A DNA stretch of 13,507 nucleotides from positions 1-13,507 of the forward strand of contig JAVEEE010000132.1 in NCBI GenBank assembly GCA_030840615.1, given 5' to 3'. Below the pieces are notes generated by a model, which saw only the letters and a program-made list of their open reading frames with translations, was not told where the DNA came from and made no database searches. How positions within the stretch are numbered: the first letter of the stretch is position 1; each line of letters opens with the position of its first letter. This document shows, one piece after another, positions 5,997 through 13,343 of the stretch. Made by a program: the position numbers and the translations under genes. The stretch is from Frankiaceae bacterium (GTDB lineage Bacteria > Actinomycetota > Actinomycetes > JAFAQI01).

Positions 5997-7030
5997 AGCG
6001 AGGCGGACAGCCCCTTGATCGGCATCCGGAGCTCGTCGAGCAGGGCAAGGTCAGCCGACGGCTCCCGGCCGAGGGTCGTCAGGTAGTTGCCGACGATCAC
6101 CGCGTTGATGCCGCCGAGCAAGCCGTCCCGGGTGCCGAGGTCACCAAGCGTGAGCTCCCGCCCGCCCGCGTATCGCAGGATCGTGCGCGGCATCGCGAGT
6201 CGGAATGCGGCGATCGCCCTCAGCGCGTCCTTCGCCGGCAACGGTGGCAGTTCGGCAAATGGGGTCCCCGGTCGAGGGTCAAGAAAGTTCAGCGGCACCT
6301 CGTGGGGATCCAGCGCGGCGAGCTGGGCGGCGAACTCTGCTCGCTGTTCGAGCGTTTCGCCCATGCCGAGAATGCCGCCACAGCAGACCTGCATGCCGGC
6401 CGCCCGGACCAGCTCGAGTGTCGCGACACGTTCCGCCCACGTGTGTGTGGTGACGACCGCGCCGAAGTGCGACTTTGCCGTTTCCAGGTTGTGGTTGTAA
6501 CGATGCACGCCCATCGCCGTGAGCTGCTGCACGTCGGCAAGGGTGAGGATGCCGAGCGAACACGCGATCTGGATGTCGTTGCCGTCGGCTCGGATCGCGG
6601 CGATGCCCTCGCGCACCTGCTCGAGCAGCCGCGCATCAGGCCCGCGGACGGCCGCGACGATGCAGAACTCGGTGGCGCCGGTTGCCCGGGTCGCACGTGC
6701 CGCGCTGACCAGCGAGTCGATGTCGAGACGTGCGGCTCGCACCGGCGTGGCGAACAACCCCGACTGCGAGCAGAAGTGGCAGTCCTCGGGGCAGCCGCCC
6801 GTGCGCATCGAGATGATGCCTTCGACCTCGACCCCGTCACCGCACCAGCGACGCCGGACCTGATGGGCAACCTCGAGAAGTTCCGGCAGCCGCTGGTCCG
6901 GAAGTGTGAGGCAGTCGAGGACCTGCCGCTCGTCGAATCCGACGCCTTGGTTCAGCACCTGCTGTCGCGCAGATTCGACAATGTCACGCATCGTTTCGGT
7001 CACCGCGGCATTGTGGCAGCGCGGCGGCAC
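5993..7030 (-). CDS. bioB: Biotin synthase
   Basis: Radical-SAM enzyme that inserts sulfur into dethiobiotin, the last step of biotin synthesis. Seen: the radical-SAM cluster motif C-P-E-D-C-H-F-C (Cys80, Cys84, Cys87) within G-C-P-E-D-C-H-F-C-S-Q-S. Cysteines expected to hold the second, [2Fe-2S] cluster are in E-F-C-I-V-A-A-V-R-G (123), I-A-C-S-L-G (157) and V-C-C-G-G-I-L-G-M-G-E (216), with the conserved arginine region L-R-Y-A-G-G-R-E near 285-292. Y-N-H-N-L-E-T is at 178-184. Length (345) and sequence closely resemble mycobacterial BioB. The GTG at 7030 directly follows the upstream stop (TGA then GTG). GTG at 7003 or ATG at 6991 are possible shorter starts, since the first 9-13 residues are not conserved. 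No bioA, bioD or bioF is in the window. The gene sits between a MEDS-ATPase gene and bsaP in an apparent operon. Confidence 0.97.
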   Translation of the reverse strand: MPPRCHNAAVTETMRDIVESARQQVLNQGVGFDERQVLDCLTLPDQRLPELLEVAHQVRRRWCGDGVEVEGIISMRTGGCPEDCHFCSQSGLFATPVRAARLDIDSLVSAARATRATGATEFCIVAAVRGPDARLLEQVREGIAAIRADGNDIQIACSLGILTLADVQQLTAMGVHRYNHNLETAKSHFGAVVTTHTWAERVATLELVRAAGMQVCCGGILGMGETLEQRAEFAAQLAALDPHEVPLNFLDPRPGTPFAELPPLPAKDALRAIAAFRLAMPRTILRYAGGRELTLGDLGTRDGLLGGINAVIVGNYLTTLGREPSADLALLDELRMPIKGLSASL

Positions 7031-7987
7031 TCAGCCGAGCTCGGCCCAGACCACCTTGCCGTCGGGTGTCGTGTCGACGCCCCACCTCGTGGACAGATCC
7101 GCGATCAGCGTCAGCCCGCGTCCGCTGGACAGGTCAGCAGACGGAGCGCGCTGCTCAGCCACGTCCGGACTGATGTCGTGGATGCCGATCCACAGCCGCG
7201 CACCTGACCGGCGAACAGTGGCAAGGAACGGAGAGGTCGCATGGAGCACGGCGTTCGTCGCCAGCTCGGATGCGACTAGCTCGGCGTCGGGAACCAGCTG
7301 CTCTTCGCCCCACTCGGCGAGCGTGTCGCGCACAAACCTGCGCGTCGCACGCACCGCGGTGGGAACGGGAACGAACATCTTGGTGCGCTCGTCGTCGCGG
7401 CCCTCGTCGGCGGCAGCTGGTGCGGTCGAGGTGTAGCTTGCCGGCGGCACGACGCGGGAGTGCCGATCGCAAACGCCGGCAACGGCGTGCAGATCGCTGC
7501 GACCGCCCAACGACGGCATCGGGTAGGCACAGTAAAGCGAGAAGCTCTGATGGCGGGCCAGGTCGTTCCAGAGCGACTCCAGCTCGATCGCGCCGGAGAC
7601 GTTTCCCTCGTCCCACAGCAGGGCCACCATCTCGCCGAAGGCTCGGACCGTCCGGCCGCTGCCGGTGATGCGGGTCAGAAGTCCGCCGACGACCTCGACG
7701 AACAGTGCACGTGCCGGGACGCCGTCGACCATGAAGGTCGCGAGCAGCTCCGCTGCGTCCAGCGACTGGTAGCGGGACTCGGCGCGAGCCCGGGTCAGGT
7801 CAACGCCTTGCCGGGCGAGCCCGTCGTCGATCGCCCCACGATGCTCCGCCGTCGCGATCAGCACGATGCCCTCACCCCGGCGCAGCCCGTCACCTAGAAA
7901 CTCGGTGACGGCCGTTACGACGTCGACGTCGACGTCGTAGATGTTGACGACATGGTCGTGCGGGGTCACGAGGTCGTCGACGGACAC
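7031..7987 (-). CDS. MEDS-domain sensor with RsbW-like ATP-binding domain
   Basis: A two-domain regulator of 318 residues from the chosen start. Residues about 8-165 resemble the MEDS (DcmR-type sensory) domain: H-V-V-N-I-Y-D near the start, F-L-G-D-G-L-R-R-G-E-G-I-V-L-I-A-T, and later E-L-E-S-L-W-N-D-L. A Pro/Ala/Thr-rich linker (about 180-203) leads to a GHKL ATPase domain of the RsbW/anti-sigma kinase type (205-318), with the N-box A-S-E-L-A-T-N-A-V-L-H-A (Glu241, Asn245), H-D-I-S in place of a strict D-x-G, and the lid S-G-R-G-L-T-L-I (288-295). Such proteins bind or phosphorylate anti-sigma antagonists. I prefer GTG 7987, which places the MEDS domain near the N-terminus as in relatives. 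GTG 8026 and TTG 8077 remain open because none has a good Shine-Dalgarno. It lies directly upstream of bioB and is divergent from a gene with a related ATPase domain. Confidence 0.85.
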   Translation of the reverse strand: MSVDDLVTPHDHVVNIYDVDVDVVTAVTEFLGDGLRRGEGIVLIATAEHRGAIDDGLARQGVDLTRARAESRYQSLDAAELLATFMVDGVPARALFVEVVGGLLTRITGSGRTVRAFGEMVALLWDEGNVSGAIELESLWNDLARHQSFSLYCAYPMPSLGGRSDLHAVAGVCDRHSRVVPPASYTSTAPAAADEGRDDERTKMFVPVPTAVRATRRFVRDTLAEWGEEQLVPDAELVASELATNAVLHATSPFLATVRRSGARLWIGIHDISPDVAEQRAPSADLSSGRGLTLIADLSTRWGVDTTPDGKVVWAELG

Positions 7988-8028
7988 GCTCTGGAGATTA
8001 GCGATCCGCTGGCACTCTCGCGACACTT

Positions 8029-8042
8029 CTCGCCCCGGCGAG
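8029..8042. repeat. Inverted repeat near the start of the MEDS-ATPase gene
   Basis: CTCGCC, two bases, GGCGAG: perfect 6-base arms. It lies just upstream of the alternative GTG 8026 and could be an operator or a leader hairpin. No T-run follows it. Confidence 0.3.
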
Positions 8043-8068
8043 CCGCAAAAGGAATGCTTCGCAGCGAC

Positions 8069-8141
8069 AGATCGCAAATGCCTGACTTATGCGAGTTCTC
8101 AACCGTTGGCACGTCGCTGCCGACGAAGATCGCGGATTGCC
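8069..8141 (+). repeat. Imperfect direct repeat pair in the divergent control region
   Basis: AGATCGCAAATGCC (8069-8082) and AGATCGCGGATTGCC (8127-8141) share AGATCGC, two purines, AT and TGCC, with starts 58 bases apart. This could be a paired binding site for a shared regulator; chance similarity is possible. Confidence 0.3.
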
Positions 8142-8205
8142 GCCGTGACAGGCACAATGGCGGGACGAATTGCAGACATCCGCTATCCGGGGGGGCGGTT
8201 GAGTC

Positions 8206-10947
8206 ATGGGTGCCACCGCTGCGGAGTTCGCGCTCGGCGACGAGCCCGACGCTGTTCCGCGTGCCCGCCGGTTCGCCCGGGAAGCGCTGGCAGACGAGCC
8301 CACCGGCCTGATCGAGGACGCCGAGCTGATAGTCGCCGAGCTGGTGACGAACGCCGTGCTGCATGGCGCGGCGCCGATCACGTTGAAGCTTCGCCATGCG
8401 GTCGAACGCGTCCGGATCGAAGTCGAGGACTCCGGTCGCAACATGCCAGTGCGGGCTCGCCAGGACACCGAGGCGATGACCGGGCGGGGCCTCGGACTGG
8501 TCGCGGCGTTGTCCGACGGCTGGGGCATCGACACGGGCCGCGCGGGCGGCAAGATCGTCTGGGCCGAGCTGGCCGACGGCGCCGCCCCCGGGCCCAGCGG
8601 CCCCACGAGGGAACCGGACGTGGACATCGACACGATGCTCGCCGCGTGGGCCGATGACGAACCTACGGATCAGCTGTTCACGGTGGAGCTCGGGTCGGTG
8701 CCGACCGACCTGCTGCTGGACGCCAAGGCCCACATCGACAACCTGGTGCGCGAATTCACCCTCGCCGACGCCGGGGCCACCGGGCCATCCGGCACGCAAC
8801 TGCCGCCGAGGCTCGCGCAGCTCGTCGAGACCGTGGTGAACGGGTTCAGCACCGCAAGGTCAGAGATCAAACGGCAGGCGCTGTCAGCAGCCGAACGCGG
8901 TCTGGTCGAGACGCACCTCACGCTGACGCTTCCCGTTTCGGCCGCAGCCGCGGGCGAGGACTATCTCGATGCGCTCGACGAGGCAGATCGGCATGCGCGC
9001 GCATCGCGGTTGCTCACGCTCGAAACGCCGCCGGTGCACCGGGTCTTCCGACGCTGGTATGTCGAAGCGCTGGTCGAACAGCTGCGTCGGCAGGCCGCCG
9101 GAGAGCCACCGACCCGGATCGTGACATTCCCGCAGCGACTCGGCGAAGAGGTGTCGCGGCTGGCTCCGCTTCAAGAGCTTGCTGCGAGGCTGACGCTGCT
9201 GCAAAACGTCACTGCGGAGCTGACCGGCGCTGCAGACGTCGAAGCCATCACGGAAACCGTGGTGCGCAACGCCACCGCAGTCCTCGGGGCTCACACCGCC
9301 CGCATCTACCTTCTCGGCGACGACGGCATGCTGCGCTCGGCGGCCACCGGCGGCGGTGGTGACGTGGCGCTGGCCGACACGTACGACGAGTTCCCTGCTG
9401 CGGCTCATCTCCCCGGGGGTGTCGCGCTGCGCACCGGGCAGCCGGTCGTCGTCCACGACCTGGCCGAGCTAGCCGAACGGTTTCCGGCACTCGCCGGGAT
9501 CTATCCGGACGAGCGGACCCTGCTGGTTGCGCCTCTCGTCGTCGGAGCGCATCAGCTCGGTGTTCTCTCCCTGACCTTCCGCGGGCCGACCGGTGCCAAC
9601 GAGGAAGCGCAGCTGGCATTCCTCACCACCCTGACCGACGTCACCGCGCAGGCACTCGAACGTGCGAGCGCGGCATCCGCCGCCACCCGGGCGAGCGAGC
9701 GACTCGCCTTCCTTGCCGAGGCGTCCGTGGTGTTGTCGAGCAGCCTCGACTACCGCACGGTGCTGGAAGCGGTCGCGGACCTCGTCGTCCCCCGGCTCGC
9801 CGACTGGTGCGTCATCCAGCTCCTTGACGCCGGTGAGCTGCAAACGGTCGCGCTGACGCACTTCGACCCGGCGAAGGTGGCGTGGGCCAACGAGATGGGC
9901 GACCGCTATCCGACCGACATGAGTGCACCAACCGGGGCACCGAACGTCATCCGCTCAGGTGTCAGCGAGCTCTACCCTCACATCCCCGACGAGATGCTGG
10001 TCGCTGCGGCGGTGGACGACGAGCACCTGCAGACCCTGCGCCAGCTCGGCATGAGCAGCGCTCTCGTCGTACCGCTCACGGGTCGCAGCGGCACCTTCGG
10101 CGCGTTGTCGATGATCCACGCCGACTCCGACCGCGCCTACAGCGAGGGAGACGTGAAGTTCGCCGAAGACCTGGCTCGCCGCGCCGCCCTCGCCGTCGAG
10201 ACCGCGCACGCTTTCCACGAGCAGTCCGGCCGTCTCGCCGAGGTCACCAGGGTGGCCGAGGCCGCGCAGCACGCGATCCTCGCCGCCCCTCCACCGCAAA
10301 GCGGGCCGGTGGCGCTGTCGGCCTGCTACGTCAGCGCAGCCGCGGAGGCACTCATCGGCGGTGACCTCTACGAGGTCGTCGAACGACCGGGTGCAGTCCG
10401 TCTGCTGATCGGTGACGTGCGCGGCAAGGGTCTCGAAGCCGTCCGCACCGCCACCGTCGTGCTGGGTGAGTTCCGCGCGGCCGCGGCCGACCTCGATGAC
10501 CTGGCGGAGGTCGCCAGGCAGATCGACCGCCGGTTGCGGCCCTACCTCGGCGACGAGGACTTCGTGACCGCGCTTCTCGCCGAGATCACCGACGACGGAC
10601 GCTACGCCGTCGCGAACTGCGGGCACCCCCCTGCGCTCGTCGCCGCCAGCGGGACTGTCACCGAGCTCGACCTGGAACCCAGCCTGCCGCTCGGTCTGGG
10701 TGCGGCGCCGACCGTCACGACCGGCCAGCTGGCTGTCGGAGACCGGCTGCTGTTGTACACGGACGGTGTCATCGAGGCGCGCGACTCCGAGCGGCGGTTC
10801 GTCGACCTGATGCAGACAGTCAAGCCATTGGCCGACGGCCCGCTCGACGAGGTGCTCAACCGCGTCCTCGCGAGCCTGCTCGACGCAGTCGGCGGCGCGC
10901 TCGGCGATGACCTGGCGCTGCTGGTCGCCGAGTACCGCGGCACCTGA
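8206..10947 (+). CDS. ATPase-GAF-GAF-SpoIIE protein: combined RsbW-like kinase and PP2C phosphatase
   Basis: A 913-residue soluble signalling protein. Residues 1-125 are an RsbW-like GHKL ATPase: N-box A-E-L-V-T-N-A-V-L-H-G (Glu45, Asn49), E-D-S-G (74-77), G-R-G-L-G-L-V (93-99). Residues about 155-320 are a helical region I cannot assign to a named domain. Two GAF-type sensor domains follow (about 325-485 and 500-670). Residues about 690-910 are a SpoIIE/RsbU-type PP2C phosphatase with metal-site aspartates in I-G-G-D-L-Y (Asp720), L-I-G-D-V-R-G-K-G (Asp737), Y-T-D-G-V-I-E-A-R-D (Asp853) and G-D-D-L-A-L (901-902), plus N-C-G-H-P-P-A. The likely substrate is a phosphorylated STAS anti-sigma antagonist; none is encoded in this window. 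Holding kinase-like and phosphatase modules in one chain suggests a bifunctional switch. The ATG at 8206 is preceded by a G-run at 8189-8195. There is no membrane segment. Confidence 0.95.
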   Translation: MGATAAEFALGDEPDAVPRARRFAREALADEPTGLIEDAELIVAELVTNAVLHGAAPITLKLRHAVERVRIEVEDSGRNMPVRARQDTEAMTGRGLGLVAALSDGWGIDTGRAGGKIVWAELADGAAPGPSGPTREPDVDIDTMLAAWADDEPTDQLFTVELGSVPTDLLLDAKAHIDNLVREFTLADAGATGPSGTQLPPRLAQLVETVVNGFSTARSEIKRQALSAAERGLVETHLTLTLPVSAAAAGEDYLDALDEADRHARASRLLTLETPPVHRVFRRWYVEALVEQLRRQAAGEPPTRIVTFPQRLGEEVSRLAPLQELAARLTLLQNVTAELTGAADVEAITETVVRNATAVLGAHTARIYLLGDDGMLRSAATGGGGDVALADTYDEFPAAAHLPGGVALRTGQPVVVHDLAELAERFPALAGIYPDERTLLVAPLVVGAHQLGVLSLTFRGPTGANEEAQLAFLTTLTDVTAQALERASAASAATRASERLAFLAEASVVLSSSLDYRTVLEAVADLVVPRLADWCVIQLLDAGELQTVALTHFDPAKVAWANEMGDRYPTDMSAPTGAPNVIRSGVSELYPHIPDEMLVAAAVDDEHLQTLRQLGMSSALVVPLTGRSGTFGALSMIHADSDRAYSEGDVKFAEDLARRAALAVETAHAFHEQSGRLAEVTRVAEAAQHAILAAPPPQSGPVALSACYVSAAAEALIGGDLYEVVERPGAVRLLIGDVRGKGLEAVRTATVVLGEFRAAAADLDDLAEVARQIDRRLRPYLGDEDFVTALLAEITDDGRYAVANCGHPPALVAASGTVTELDLEPSLPLGLGAAPTVTTGQLAVGDRLLLYTDGVIEARDSERRFVDLMQTVKPLADGPLDEVLNRVLASLLDAVGGALGDDLALLVAEYRGT

Positions 10948-10985
10948 CACCCGCGTCCGACGACGTCCCCCGTCAAACTTGGCCC

Positions 10986-12290
10986 GTGATCACCACTGCG
11001 GACGCGGTCGTCGTCGGAGCCGGCGTCATCGGTGCTGCCGTCGCGCTCGAGCTGGCTCGCGGCGGCTCGACGGTCATCGTCGTCGACAAGGCGGGCGGGC
11101 CCGGGCAAGGCTCCACCAGCGCGTCGAGTGCGGTCATCCGGTTCAACTACTCCACGTGGGACGGCGTCGCCATCTCGTGGGAGGCGAAGCACTGCTGGGA
11201 GCGATGGGCCGATCACCTCGACGGCGGCACACCGCCGCTGGCACAGTTCCGTCGTACCGGCTTCGTGATGCTCGACGTGCCGGTCACCGATTTCACCAGC
11301 ACCGCCGCGCTGTTCGACCGCGCGGGAATCCCTTACGAGCTCTGGGATCCGCACGAGTTGCGAGAGCGGGTGCGGGGCATCGATCCCACCCGGCACTGGC
11401 CGCCCAAACCCGTGGCAGCGGATGCGTTCTGGGGCGATGGCGACGGGCAGCTCGGTGCCCTGTGGTGCCCGGACGGCGGCTTCGTCGACGACCCGCAGCT
11501 GGCCGCGATCAACCTCGCCGATGCCGCCCACCGGGCCGGCGTGACGCTGATGTTCCACCGGCGCGTGGTCGCCGTGCCGGCGGCCCACGGTCGGGTGGCC
11601 GGAGTCGTCCTCGACAACGGTGACCGCATCGACGCGCCGGTCGTGGTCAACGTCGCCGGTCCCTGGTCGACGGCGCTCAACAATCTGGCCGAGGTCGGCG
11701 ACGACTTCACCGTCGGAGTCCGGCCGATGCGCCAGGAGGTGCATCAGGTGCCTGCGCCGGCGGGGTTCAACGACGGGGAGCGGCTCGGGCCGGTGGTCGC
11801 GGACATCGACCTCGGGACCTACCTGCGTCCGGCCGGCGGGGACTCACTGCTGGTCGGTGGCACCGAGCCGGAGTGCGACCCGTTGCAGTGGATCGACGAC
11901 CCGGACGCGGCCAACCCGCACCCGACCCCACCGCTGTATGAGGCACAGACCACCCGGGCCGCCCGCCGATTTCCCGGCTTGCGCGTCCCAGCCGCGCCAC
12001 GTGGCGTCGCCGGGGTCTACGACGTGGCCGCCGACTGGACGCCGATCTATGACCGGACCGCATTGTCCGGCTTCTACGTCGCGATGGGTACGAGTGGCAA
12101 CCAGTTCAAGAACGCGCCGGTCGCCGGTCGCGTGGTTGCGAGCCTCGTGAGCAAGATTGAGGCCGGCCACGACCACGACAGCGAGCCGGTCCAGTTCGTC
12201 GGTGAACACACGGGGCTGTCGATCGACCTCGGCAGCTTCAGCCGCCGGCGCGCCCTCAACAGCGCATCGTCGGGCACGGTCTTGGGCTGA
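10986..12290 (+). CDS. FAD-dependent oxidoreductase, DAO family (amine or amino-acid oxidase/dehydrogenase)
   Basis: A 434-residue flavoenzyme of the D-amino acid oxidase / sarcosine oxidase beta type. The N-terminal FAD-binding fold shows A-V-V-V-G-A-G-V-I-G (Gly11, Gly13, Gly16) and a ribose-binding acidic residue at Asp34 (I-V-V-D-K), then G-S-T-S-A-S-S-A near 42-49. The C-terminal FAD contact region G-F-Y-V-A-M-G-T-S-G-N-Q-F-K-N-A-P-V-A-G is characteristic. It would oxidise a secondary amine or amino acid; the substrate is not readable. The start is GTG 10986, 38 bases after the phosphatase gene, without a clear Shine-Dalgarno. The last about 45 residues (from about 390) are poorly conserved-looking. 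The next gene, a PLP enzyme, starts 25 bases later, suggesting a shared amino-acid catabolic operon. Alternatives are an opine or glycine-betaine pathway oxidase. Confidence 0.87.
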   Translation: MITTADAVVVGAGVIGAAVALELARGGSTVIVVDKAGGPGQGSTSASSAVIRFNYSTWDGVAISWEAKHCWERWADHLDGGTPPLAQFRRTGFVMLDVPVTDFTSTAALFDRAGIPYELWDPHELRERVRGIDPTRHWPPKPVAADAFWGDGDGQLGALWCPDGGFVDDPQLAAINLADAAHRAGVTLMFHRRVVAVPAAHGRVAGVVLDNGDRIDAPVVVNVAGPWSTALNNLAEVGDDFTVGVRPMRQEVHQVPAPAGFNDGERLGPVVADIDLGTYLRPAGGDSLLVGGTEPECDPLQWIDDPDAANPHPTPPLYEAQTTRAARRFPGLRVPAAPRGVAGVYDVAADWTPIYDRTALSGFYVAMGTSGNQFKNAPVAGRVVASLVSKIEAGHDHDSEPVQFVGEHTGLSIDLGSFSRRRALNSASSGTVLG

Positions 12291-12315
12291 CCCGGCCGTC
12301 TGGCAGATTGGTGCC

Positions 12316-13266
12316 GTGCCCGAGCTGGTGAACCTCACCGACGTCGAGCAGGCGCACCGTCTCGTCGGTGAGCGCGTGCACCGCACGCCCACACTGTCGG
12401 TCACGTCGATCGGCGACGAGCTCGGGCTGCAGCTCTGGCTCAAAGCCGAGCTCTTCCAACGCACCGGCTCGTTTAAGCTCCGCGGGGTCCTGAATGCGTT
12501 GTTGACGCTGCCCGCCGACGAGTTGCGGCACGGTGTCGTCTCGATGTCGGCCGGCAACCACGCGGCGGCGCTCGCTCTGGGCGCCACCGCGGCCGGCACG
12601 ACCGCGACGGTTGTGATGCCGGCGCACGCGTCAGAGGTGAAGGTCGCCGCCACCCGTCGATACGGCGGCACCGTGGTGCTGACAGACCGCCCACTCGTCG
12701 AGGTGATGGGCGAGATCGCCGAAAGCGAAAGCCGGCTGGTGATCCACCCCTTCGATGACCCACGCATCATCGCGGGGGCAGGTGGGGTGGGCCTCGAGTT
12801 CGTCGAAGACGCGCCCCCGCTGGATCTCCTCGTCGTACCGGTCGGCGGCGGCGGCCTCATCAGCGGCATCGCGGCCGTGTTCAAGGAACGCTCGCCGGCA
12901 ACGCGCGTCGTGGGCGTCGAGCCGCACGGCGCCGATGGCATGACCCGGGCACTGGCGGCGGGAGCTCCGGTCACGATCGTGCCGTCGACGCTGGCCGACG
13001 GGCTCGCCGCGCCGTTCGCCGGCGACACGACGTTCCCGCACGTTCGTGAGCTGGTGGACGAGGTCGTGACGATCGACGACGGCGCCATCGGGCCAGCACT
13101 GCGGATGCTCTACGAGCGCGCCAAGCTCGCCGCCGAACCCTCGGCCGCGGCCCCACTGGCCGCGCTGCTGTGCGGTGCCGTTGCCGCCGAACCGGGGTCG
13201 CGCGTCGGCTTGGTTGTCAGCGGAGGCAACGTCGATCTCGCCCGGCTGCCGGCGTTCTTCGACTAG
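12316..13266 (+). CDS. PLP-dependent threonine/serine dehydratase-family enzyme
   Basis: A 316-residue fold-type II PLP enzyme resembling threonine ammonia-lyase or serine racemase, which deaminates Thr/Ser to 2-oxo acids or racemises serine. Seen: the PLP lysine Lys54 in R-T-G-S-F-K-L-R-G, S-A-G-N-H-A (78-83), the phosphate-binding G-G-G-G-L-I-S-G (177-184), A-E-P-S-A-A-A (273-279) and S-G-G-N near the end (302-305). The usual G-Q-G-T segment is replaced by G-A-G-G (154-157), a small oddity near the active site. The protein ends right after the catalytic core, without the C-terminal ACT/regulatory domain of biosynthetic enzymes, matching a catabolic form. The frame stays open upstream to 12157 inside the oxidoreductase gene. 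I chose GTG 12316 because the protein then begins at the normal family start (P-E-L-V-N-L-T-D-V). An ACT-domain gene follows after 77 bases. Confidence 0.9.
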   Translation: MPELVNLTDVEQAHRLVGERVHRTPTLSVTSIGDELGLQLWLKAELFQRTGSFKLRGVLNALLTLPADELRHGVVSMSAGNHAAALALGATAAGTTATVVMPAHASEVKVAATRRYGGTVVLTDRPLVEVMGEIAESESRLVIHPFDDPRIIAGAGGVGLEFVEDAPPLDLLVVPVGGGGLISGIAAVFKERSPATRVVGVEPHGADGMTRALAAGAPVTIVPSTLADGLAAPFAGDTTFPHVRELVDEVVTIDDGAIGPALRMLYERAKLAAEPSAAAPLAALLCGAVAAEPGSRVGLVVSGGNVDLARLPAFFD

Positions 13267-13287
13267 CCGCAAACGAACCGACACGTG

Positions 13288-13302
13288 GCGGAAACTTTCC
13301 GC
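13288..13302. repeat. Perfect 7-base inverted repeat upstream of the ACT gene
   Basis: GCGGAAA, one C, TTTCCGC. It lies between the dehydratase stop and the ACT-gene start. The one-base spacer and lack of a trailing T-run fit a protein-binding operator better than a terminator hairpin. It is one of the few AT-containing symmetric sites in the window. Confidence 0.45.
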
Positions 13303-13330
13303 TGCGACTCTCGAAGGGCCTCAAGACTAC

Positions 13331-13336
13331 GGAGGA
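13331..13336 (+). promoter_or_regulatory. Ribosome binding site of the ACT-domain gene
   Basis: GGAGGA, 7 bases before ATG 13344: the best-placed consensus Shine-Dalgarno in the window, and direct support that the partial gene at the right edge is real. Confidence 0.85.
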
Positions 13337-13343
13337 CCTTCTC

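Larger units (their letters stand above)
7988..8205. promoter_or_regulatory. Divergent intergenic region between the two ATPase regulators
   Basis: This region holds the promoters of the MEDS-ATPase/bioB/bsaP operon and of the phosphatase gene. It contains a dyad at 8029-8042 (CTCGCC, CC, GGCGAG) and two similar 14-15-base direct repeats at 8069-8082 and 8127-8141. I could not assign a convincing -35/-10 pair. If the minus-strand gene starts further upstream (8026 or 8077), part of this region is coding. Confidence 0.45.

Noticed and set aside
7988..8077. TTG 8077 as the start of the MEDS-ATPase gene.
   Set aside because: It adds 30 residues without family similarity, lacks a properly spaced ribosome site, and overlaps possible regulatory repeats. 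It is kept as an alternative only.
9955..10950. Minus-strand open frame (331 codons) opposite the phosphatase domain.
   Set aside because: It is antisense to the SpoIIE domain with catalytic motifs; no domain or ribosome binding site supports it.
10602..11744. Minus-strand open frame (380 codons) across the phosphatase and oxidase genes.
   Set aside because: It spans two confident plus-strand genes and their intergenic gap; shadow composition.
12157..12315. Longer start for the PLP enzyme inside the oxidoreductase gene.
   Set aside because: The extra residues are Ser/Arg-rich shadow sequence overlapping the oxidase C-terminus; the family N-terminus begins at GTG 12316.
11844..13088. Minus-strand open frame (414 codons) opposite the oxidase and dehydratase.
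   Set aside because: Ser/Thr/Ala/Arg-rich shadow of two confident genes; no motif.
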